Positions 56,311 through 64,000 of a stretch of DNA of 64,000 nt are shown in pieces. Source of the stretch: Metamycoplasma sp051549855 (GTDB taxonomy: Bacteria; Bacillota_I; Bacilli_A; Mycoplasmatales; Metamycoplasmataceae). The notes beneath the pieces were generated by a model. The model ran no database searches and was not told the DNA's origin. It worked only from the letters and a program-made list of their open reading frames with translations. The position numbers and the translations under genes are program-made. Numbering within the stretch: the stretch's first letter is position 1; every line of letters begins with the position of its first letter. The stretch lies in the NCBI RefSeq assembly GCF_051549855.1, contig NZ_CP196080.1, forward strand, positions 248,001 through 312,000, written 5' to 3'.

Positions 56311-56316
56311 AATTTT

Positions 56317-57138
56317 CTATGCAAAAAATAAAGCTATGTTATGTACTGTTATAATTAATTTTTCTTTTTCTGTTTCATCTAAATTCTTATCATATCACTG
56401 CAAAAATTCAAAGTCATATGATCAATCGTTAACATCATTTAAATTAAAATGTTCTAACAACAAGTAAGCTATCATTTCTAAGTTTAAATTGTAACTGGCA
56501 ATCGATTTATTAGAATTGTTTAGATCAAATACAAGCTTTAACACATTGTAAAATTGCTGTTTAAATTTTTGATTGTCACTAAAATCGAATTCCGCGTAGC
56601 AATTTAGCTCTTTAGCAATTTGGATAATAATCTTTTTGAAAGTATCAAAATTGACGTTTTTAGTTTTATTTTCAAAAGGTTTGTTTAATTGATTTTCATC
56701 AAAAACAGGTACAAGCGTATACATTTTCTTTTTTAACAGAAATAGTTCGCCATTTTGATACTTCTTGATCTGATCTGAATTAGCCCTTTTAAATTCAACT
56801 AAACTTACATCATTATTTTCTTTATCAATCAAAAATGAAACATTCTTAAGCATTACTATGTAGGAAGCTTTTTGTCCTTTTTTAACATAGTAGCCACGTT
56901 TTTTTCAACCTTCAAAATCATCATGAACTAAACCTTTGCTTTGATATTTTTCAAGCAGTCAAATATTAATTAAATCGTAAGGTAATAAGTGTGAAAGATA
57001 TTTTAAAGATGCTATCAAGTTTTGTTTTGAGCTAAAAAAATGATTATTTTTCTTTTTAGCATAATCAATAGCGTCACTAACTTCTTTGCTAACTTGGTAA
57101 TTTGCAAAATTAGATGTTGTAATGGACTGGAAATACAT
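56317..57138 (-). CDS. Protein with ArdC-like (antirestriction/ssDNA-binding) N-terminal features
   Basis: 273 aa with TGA(Trp) codons, including WW-rich patches. No signal peptide, so cytoplasmic. Residues ~50-95 (LINIWLLEKYQSKGL ... GWKKRGYYVKKGQKASYIVM) resemble the ArdC N-terminal/DUF1738 pattern, in which W, G, a KKG-K turn and a following beta strand recur; those proteins bind single-stranded DNA and are carried by mobile elements. The C-terminal ~150 aa is helical with no visible metalloprotease HExxH. Start at 57138 with AAGGA. It overlaps the 78-aa gene by 29 nt, as the last gene of a three-gene unit. The family call is a pattern judgement and needs a profile search. Confidence 0.55.
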
Positions 57139-57346
57139 AATTTTCCTTGGCAGCTTCGTTAGTTCACTTATATGTTACATCTTTTGTTTTAATTTCTCCG
57201 CTTTGTGATGTTGCCATTTTACCTATACCAATCAGTGAAGATATTAAGTTTATTCCAAGCGGTATCAGTGTAGTAAGAACTGTTATCAAGCTTCCAACTT
57301 GAATTTTTGCTGCATTTGTGTCACTTATTTCTTTGAAATTATTCAT
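57110..57346 (-). CDS. 78-aa membrane peptide in the coiled-coil operon
   Basis: MNNFKEISDTNAAKIQ is followed by one long hydrophobic segment (VGSLITVLTTLIPLGINLISSLIGIGKMA, ~residues 17-45) and a polar tail with TGA(Trp) at codon 61. Its ATG overlaps the stop codon of the upstream gene (TAATG), so translation is coupled. The segment is rich in Gly/Ile/Leu and could be a holin-like or bacteriocin-like helix; the N terminus loosely recalls leader peptides, but there is no double-Gly. Function unknown. Confidence 0.6.
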
Positions 57347-59847
57347 TAATGGTATGGTCCTTTTGGTCTTCCTCTAACTTTTGGTGGATTTTGCATTGTA
57401 CTTAGTCTAAGACTACTTAAAAATGAAAAATCATTTGAAATATGTCTATTAATGCCATCGATTAATTGATTAGCAGTGGTAATGCCATATCCTTTTGATA
57501 AACTTGATTTATTTGCTTTAATATTTTGTGCTAGTGTTTTTATTTTGTCATCCATAGCGTTTACTTCATAGTAAGAAGTGTTGTAATATTTTCTCAATGC
57601 ATCACTAAAATCGCCATCCAATTTTATGAAAATACTTTCATTGCCGTCAAATTGATTCAATGTGTATATTTCGTATGCTCTAGCATTAATTCCACTAAAT
57701 GAGTTAGAACTTAAATTGTTGTGGAAGCCAATATATCTATTGATATCGTTTAAATATAATTTTCATGTTTGAAATTTAGCATCTATTATTGCCTTAGCTC
57801 ACTTGCTTTGGGCACGAAGCAATAAACTTTCTACTGACTGAATTTTAGTTTTTAATTCAGCAATACTTGTGGCAAGTTGTTCTTTTTCCTTAATTAATGA
57901 TTGAACTTGTTTTGTTAATTCTGTTTCTTTGTTGGTTAAAAGTTGAATTTTTTGATTTTGTGTCTCTATAAGTGCTTTCTTGTTTTCTATTTCACTTAAA
58001 GCGAGTTTTAAGTCATCATTTGATTTGTTAAATTTAGCAGTCATTTCTGAAAGTTGTTTTTTGTATTTTACTAAATCACCATTTTCAACTCTTAACTTAC
58101 TTATGTCGTCTTTTAAATTTCGGATTATTAATTCATTTTGACTTATTGTACGTTCTTTAGATTTTACATCTTGTTTTAAGCCAATAATTTCAGATCTTGC
58201 AACAGATAAGTCCCGGCTTATTTTGTTTAAGTTACCTTGTGATGTAGTAAGCAAGTTTTGGTTATTAGTTATAGTTTGTTGAAGAAATCCGATTTTTTGA
58301 TTAAGTTTTGCTGCTTCGTCTCTTAATTCCAAGATAGTCTGACGATGTTTAAAATAAACATCAACAACGTTTCAATTCAAAAGATTGTAAGATTTTAATC
58401 ATGACTCAAAATTCAACATCATAGTCTCGGATTTCGTTATCATTTTTTCCTTTTGAATGAATTTATTTTCATTTATCATGGCTTGCACGTCACTTTTGAA
58501 TGTTTTTAAAAATGCTATAAATGTTTCAGTATTACCATAAAAGTCTTTAAGTTTTTCAAAACTTGAGCCTTTGAAAATTTCTTTAGCAGATGCGAACGTG
58601 GTTTCAACATTTATTAGCATTTTCTCAATTATTGCCTTAATTACTAAAACATATGCTTTTGCGTTTTCTGTGTATTTTGAATTGTCTGCTTTAAGTTGAG
58701 TAATTAAAATATTGAGCTTCGTTGTTTCTGATTCATGCAACTCATTTATCTTCTTAATTGCTTCTTCATTTTCTTTTTGTAAAGCTATCAAATTATTGTT
58801 TAAACCAAAATTAGCGTTGTTTAATTCGTCTATTTTCGTATTCAAAGCTCCTAACATACTTTTATACTTATCTTCAGTTTGTTTTTTGTCTTCAATAGCT
58901 GAAGCTATTTTTTCGGTCAAAATGCTTTTTTCATTATTTAAAGATTCCACTTGTTTGTTCAGTGATGAAATGTTCTTTTTATTGCGTTCATTTTCGTTTG
59001 TAATAACATCAATACGCGACTCATAGATTTGTCTTTCTCTATCACGTTGTTCATTTAAGGTATTGTTTCTTGCTTGTAATTCATTTTTTTCAGCCGCATA
59101 TTTAGCATTCAAACCATTTAAAACGTTTTGTAATCTAAGTATTTCTTCATCTAAAACTTGTTTATTAGTTATAAGCTTAGCATTGTACTCAGCAAGATTT
59201 TGATTGTATTTTTCAGTAAGTAGAACATAATCTTTTTTGTATTGTTCCAATTGATTTACTAATTGACTTATCTGTTTATCGGACATTAATTTAGCTTCTG
59301 TTGCAGATTTAGTTAAGTCATTTTTAACGTTTTCTATTTCTTGTTGATATTTTTGAACTTCACTTTTGCTTTTTGACAAAGCAACTAATAAGTTTTGCTT
59401 TTGTGTTTTTAAATCTTCTAGCGATGAATTTTGTGTTGAAATTTTGCTGTTCGATTCAAGCAACGTTTTGTTTATTTGTAAATTTTCTAATTCTAATTTC
59501 TTTACTAATTGTGTCAAAGATTGTAATTTTTCACTAAGAGCAATTTTTTGATTTTCGTCAGAAGAAGCATTTTGCTTGAATGATTCTATTTGTTCTAAAA
59601 GTGCATTGTTATGATTTTGTTTTTCAATTAAAAGCTTATTTAAGTCATTTAATTCAGTTCTTAAATCCGTTATTTTTTCATTGCTTTTGCGCAACGTTGA
59701 CTTTTTTTGTACTTGTGTAATAGCACTAATTGTAAATGTTGTTACACTTGCACATGCCATTAAGCCTAAGGCGATAAATGCAAATATTTTTTTGCGATCT
59801 TTGGGATTTGTTCTTGTGTTTTTGTAAATATTTGCAGCACTCTGCAT
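57346..59847 (-). CDS. Membrane-anchored coiled-coil protein with C-terminal AT-hook-like motif
   Basis: 833 aa with TGA(Trp) codons. The basic N terminus (TNPKDRKKI) precedes one membrane helix (~25-45, FAFIALGLMACASVTTFTIS), so N-in, C-out by the positive-inside rule. Residues ~50-420 and ~520-690 are long coiled coils (heptads rich in L, K, E, N, Q). The last ~140 residues are globular (FDGNESIFIKLDGDFSDALR ...). The chain ends with NPPKVRGRPKGPYH, containing RGRPKG, the core of an AT-hook. The start at 59847 has AGGAGG; an upstream in-frame start at 59928 lies in the neighbouring terminator and is rejected. First gene of a unit with the 78-aa peptide and the ArdC-like gene. Confidence 0.75.
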
Positions 59848-59897
59848 TTTCCTCCTTTCACTTATTAAAGTAAAAAATGAAACCAATTTTAAAAATA

Positions 59898-59926
59898 AAA
59901 AACACTCCAAGTAATTTTGGAGTGTC
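59898..59926 (-). terminator. Terminator of the giant gene to the right
   Basis: Minus strand: ACACTCCAA-N6-TTGGAGTGT then a T-rich run; 12 nt after the stop at 59938. Confidence 0.85.
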
Positions 59927-59937
59927 ACGTTGAAGTA

Positions 59938-62900
59938 TTATTGAATTTGGGTTTTGAATTTAATTAATCCAGCATTATATAAAATTGATTTTTTAGTAGG
60001 ATCGTCAGTAACGTGTGTGTTTTTAGGATTGTCAGGATCTGATCACACTAATTTTCCACTCATATCGTTTTTGAAAACTTTGAATGAATTATATTTTCCA
60101 GCAGCATCTTGTATTGTTAAAACATGATCTGCATTTTCCCTTATGTCGATATATGTATCTTTTTTAGCATCATCATAGTTTCAAGATTTTGATGTTCCTA
60201 ATCCCATTTGTTGCATAACATCACCTCTAGAGAAAAGAATTGCTGCATTGACTGGTGATATTGTGTGTATGGTTTTTTCACTAGTTTGTCCTGGGTAAGT
60301 AACTTTATGCTCAGTAAACATTGGTGCGTAAAATTTGCCTGTCGATCATACTGTAAAATTCTTATAGAATGTTTGATTTTCCATTCAACTATTTCAAATG
60401 TAGATTTTTTTTATCTTCTTCATTGTATTCAAAATTGAATTTGTAGTAATAAACTGTAACCGTTGGTGAATTATATTCCTTAACGTATGAGTAAGCGCTA
60501 GTTTCATCACTAGGAACGAATGCTTTGCCTAGTCCAACTAGATCATTGAATTCTGAGTCAGCTTCTGTATTTCTATAAGGAGCCGATATAAACTCTCCTG
60601 GAATCGCTTGAATTACAGTTAATTCTCTTTTATTGATATTCATTTGCATAATTTGGAATTGATGCTCTAAATATAGATATGTAGCACTGTGCCCATTATT
60701 TTGATAATTAATAAATCTAGGATTTGTGAACTTGATGTCAAACTTACTTTGATTATTGTCATAAGACGCGTCTTGTCAAATAGCATTATTTTCTTTATCA
60801 ACGAAAACTTTTGTTAGTGCCTGGCTGTTAGTTGAATTTTTAATTGCTCATGCAATGTCTTCAGAAATCTTTTGCTCATATTGATCTTTGGTTAAGTTTT
60901 TGTCTCAACTTGAAGTTGCCACATCAAAGAAAGGTGTTTTTGCATCATAACCAAATTTATTATTGCTTTCAGTAAAAGGCTTGTCTTCATCAGTACCAGC
61001 ATAACCACCTGCAGCCACGAAACTGACAGAAGCGTCGCCAAATTTATTTTGTGCTGGAAACTCAGAAGCCTCTTCGGAAGTTCAAAATCTTGTGTTGTCG
61101 TTTTTTATCAATGATTGCATTGAATTTTGATCATACGAATTTCACGTTCTTATACTTAACACTGGATCTACTTTTATATAGTCCGGTAAGTAGCTTGGGG
61201 TATATTCATATTTAAGTCTAAATGATATATTTCGAGAATTTGATGCGTTAGGTATTTTGTATCAAGAACCATCATCTTGTTTTACAATTTTAACTCTTAC
61301 ATTTTTTAAATTAAAATCAGATGGATCACTTGACTTGTCTTTTTTAGTAAATGCAAATAAATTAAATAGTGAAAGGATTTCATCATTTTCGGTGATGTCA
61401 ATTTCTGTATCACCTGGTTTTGAATATTTCATCAGCGCTTGATAGAATTGCTCTCTTGTAGCAGTATTTGAAACGCTTATGGCTAAATATCTTCGACCAT
61501 AGGTGTAGTCGTATTTCATTAATTTTGACATTAGTGAAGCAAAATAACTATTAAGTCGTCCATCGCTTGGATCTTGCTCATTAACTGTTCTCATCATTGT
61601 AGATAGCTGCGCTAATTTTGAAATGTCAGTTATAAATCACAATTGTTTTGAGTTATAGAATTCATTAGTTCCAGGAATTTTAGAACTTACTCAGAAGAGA
61701 TTTACCAAATCACGTCATGTTCTTGTTACGTGTATTAAGTCCAAATAATTGCTATATATGCTATTAATGGAAGATTTGATACTTTCTATGTTAGCGTCAT
61801 TACTATTAATGTCTTTTGTTGCGTAGATATCAGCCATTGCTTCTTTTAGTAAAGAATAATTTCTAATTTCTTCATATTTCGCACTATATTCTTTTAACAG
61901 AGTTTCTCAAAAATCATAAAAATCATTCAATGTTGAATTTGTGTTTAGCATAAGTTTTGCTAGGGTTGTAGCACTTGCATAACCACTTAGAAGTTTATCT
62001 TGCTTTAGCAAATTTGCATATTTTTGCATCGCAGGATGAATTTTTTCAACTCAAATTCTTCGTGATTCATTGAAGCCTAAAAATTTGTAAACGTCTAAAT
62101 TTGGATTTTCAATATTAATCATCTTGTAAGGTTCAATTGCATAAAGCATTTCATAAGAAGCATACTCACCTAAGAAAGTAGTTTCAAATCTAAAGAATAA
62201 GCCTTGTTCAAGAGGGCTATCCGCAGTATTATCAAATAACATACTGAAAAATTCTTTTGCTTTAGACACTAAGGCATTAATTTTAGATTGAACTGCACTA
62301 ATTTTTTGTTCCACAGTATCGACAAAATCACTTTCAAAAGATTTTGTTGCATCAACTGAAGCATACCCAAATACATTGAATAAACTTGCATCACTGATGT
62401 TTTGTAAATCAGTGAGTGTGCTTACTATTTCATCGTATGCATCTTGCACACCTTCATAGTCTCTTGTTTTCGAACTACTGAAAGCATCTTTGTACGTTTG
62501 AAGAAGTTTAATTTTTTCAAACATTCTGCTTTGTTCGTAATTGAAAACATCATTCATGAATTCAGTTAATTTTCTAATTCCATAGTCAAGAATTTCAGTA
62601 GTTATGAAAGAATGGTCATGGATATTTGTTGATTTAGCTTTATTAAGTCTATCTAAAACTTCATATGTAAATCCGTCAGGAATGGTTACATTTCATGTTG
62701 TTGAATCATTATTTTTAGCTTTTACATAGTCGTAAAGAGCTTGACAAGTTTCTTTTAATTTGTCAACATCATGCGAAATATTAATTGCTACTTCATTGCT
62801 TTTATCTAAAACATCACTTTTAGCCTGTTTTACTGCTTCTAGCGATAAATCACTACTGTGGAAAGTTGCACTGGCTTGCGCAACTGTTTGTTTTAGTGGT

Positions 62901-64000
62901 TCAATGCTTTGTTTTGTTTGCTTGCTACGAATGTATTCTTGATTTTGTCTTGTTGGTTCAAAATCAAGGAAATTTTGCGCATCAATTAAAGCTTCATCTA
63001 ATTCAAATAAGGCATTTTTTAAATCAACTACAGCATTATTTTTTGCTTCGTAATCACTTTGTGCATGTTCAAAATCTTCTTCACTAGCATCGAGAGAAAT
63101 ATTTTTAGCTTCTAGTCATTGCGATGTTAATTTTTCCACTAATTTTGTGTTCAAGTTTTTATCTGATAATTGTTCATTACCATTAACCTTTTTGATACTT
63201 TTTACATAACTTGGTAAAAATGAGTTAGCAACTTTTTGGTATCAAGCCAATTTTTTAGTATACTCTTGTGCTTTTGCTACATCATTAGTGTTGTATAGAT
63301 TTTTAGCACTAGCAATTAAGTTTGTAAATTCATCATAGAATGGTTTGATGTTTTCATTGTCATTATTAAATGCATATTTAGTTGATGAACCATCATTTTC
63401 AATTGATTTAATTACTGTTGCTAGTTGTTTTAAGGTGTCAAAAGAATCTTTAATTACTTGTAGTTGTTGATTAATAGCTTCAGAATTACTTTGACTGAAT
63501 AATACACTATCATCTGTTGAAGATACATTCAGTGCCATCAATGTTTTTACACGTTCGGCAATCGTTTGACTGAATTCAGGAAGTGAATTTGCTAAGTCAT
63601 TTGACTCAGCCTTTTCTAAAATTTCTTTGGCTAAATTGTAGTTTGCAAGTCTGTGATTGTGAAGTTGTTTGATTTCATTTTCTTTTTGAGATGCTGCTGT
63701 GTTTTTAGCCGAAATTTTAGCATTATCTTGGTCATCCTGATATCTTTGTTCTGGTTGTGGACTGTTAGTTCACAATGTATCGATTAATGCTTCAATATCG
63801 ATGTTGTAAACTTCATTTTTATCAGTTTGTTCACCTTTTCATTGATTAATTTGTTGTGATATGGCTTTTAATGTGTTTAGCAAGGTTATTGTTGCGCTAA
63901 CTCTTGCTTTTAGTTGAGGTAAAATGGCTGAGTTTTGGCTTCCGTCTTCGTTTAATGAATCTGCTTGAATGTTATCCAAAAATTGATTGATTCTTGCTTT
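59938..64000 (-). pseudogene. 3' part of a giant surface protein, frameshifted in an A8 tract; runs off the window
   Basis: The frame is open from 64000 down to a TAG at 60389. Beyond an A8 run (T8 at 60405-60412) the coding signal continues in another frame (KKIYIWNSWMENQTFYKNF ...) to TAA at 59938-59940, followed by a good terminator. Adding or removing bases in the A8 would join EYNEEDKK to IYIWNSW. About 1,350 codons lie in the window. The part near 64000-62500 is helical (FIVAR/EbhA-like spacing); the C-terminal ~700 residues are more globular and aromatic (YDYTYGRRYLAISVSNTA, SYLPDYIKVDPVLSIRTW). The 5' end and any signal peptide are outside. As written, the last ~155 residues are replaced by LHLK-stop ending. 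Function unknown; surface role by analogy. Confidence 0.75.

Noticed and set aside
59848..59928. N-terminal extension of the coiled-coil gene starting at 59928
   Set aside because: It would begin within the terminator of the upstream gene; AGGAGG directly precedes the ATG at 59847.
1..64000. CRISPR arrays, insertion sequences or transposase genes
   Set aside because: No regularly spaced direct repeats, no transposase motifs and no terminal inverted repeats were noticed on either strand.

Overview
The window is a piece of a mollicute (Mycoplasma-type) chromosome. It is very AT-rich, and almost every gene reads through in-frame TGA codons as Trp. Core genes such as nox, xfp, ktrB, ileS, lspA and efp only give full-length products under that code. 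Phosphoketolase, NADH oxidase, TpiA, Ffh, LspA and EF-P suggest a sugar-using, wall-less parasite. I cannot name the species from sequence alone.

Layout: 1-2434 holds the end of a tRNA (probably Trp), tRNA-Thr(GGU), a pseudouridine synthase and NADH oxidase. 2848-20466 is a surface-protein region on the + strand. It contains a 2,656-aa GA-module helical protein, a 100-aa lipoprotein, a ~1,520-aa coiled-coil protein broken by a frameshift in an A7 tract and preceded by a T16 tract, and two start-less 3' gene fragments. 20510-29489 is mostly housekeeping: a transglutaminase-like lipoprotein, ffh, xfp, a small membrane protein, a Cof-type HAD phosphatase overlapping RNase HIII, tpiA and a Nudix protein. 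29573-33686 (- strand) is a two-gene modification/restriction-like locus. It has an intact 5-methylcytosine methyltransferase with a TTG start and, overlapping it by 17 nt, a DUF262/DUF1524 (GmrSD-like) nuclease gene with an in-frame TAA. 34173-34833 has two small divergent genes. 34945-49311 (- strand) is one uninterrupted 4,788-aa reading frame: an N-terminal SGNH/GDSL hydrolase followed by about 4,400 residues of helical, partly tandem-repeated sequence. 49331-56268 holds ktrB, a divergent ktrA, ileS-lspA-efp and a small conserved-looking ORF. 56317-59847 (- strand) is a three-gene unit: a membrane coiled-coil protein ending in an AT-hook-like RGRPKG, a 78-aa membrane peptide and a 273-aa protein with an ArdC-like N terminus. 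59938-64000 is the 3' part of another giant surface protein, with a frameshift in an A8 tract.

How it works together: roughly two thirds of the window encodes very large exported helical proteins. Several carry slippery tracts, frameshifts, nonsense codons or start-less copies, which is what a variable, host-facing repertoire looks like. Sequencing error at homopolymers is the main alternative. Many housekeeping promoters put TATAAT only 6-8 nt before the start codon, implying leaderless mRNAs. Nearly every transcription unit ends in a clear hairpin plus T-run.
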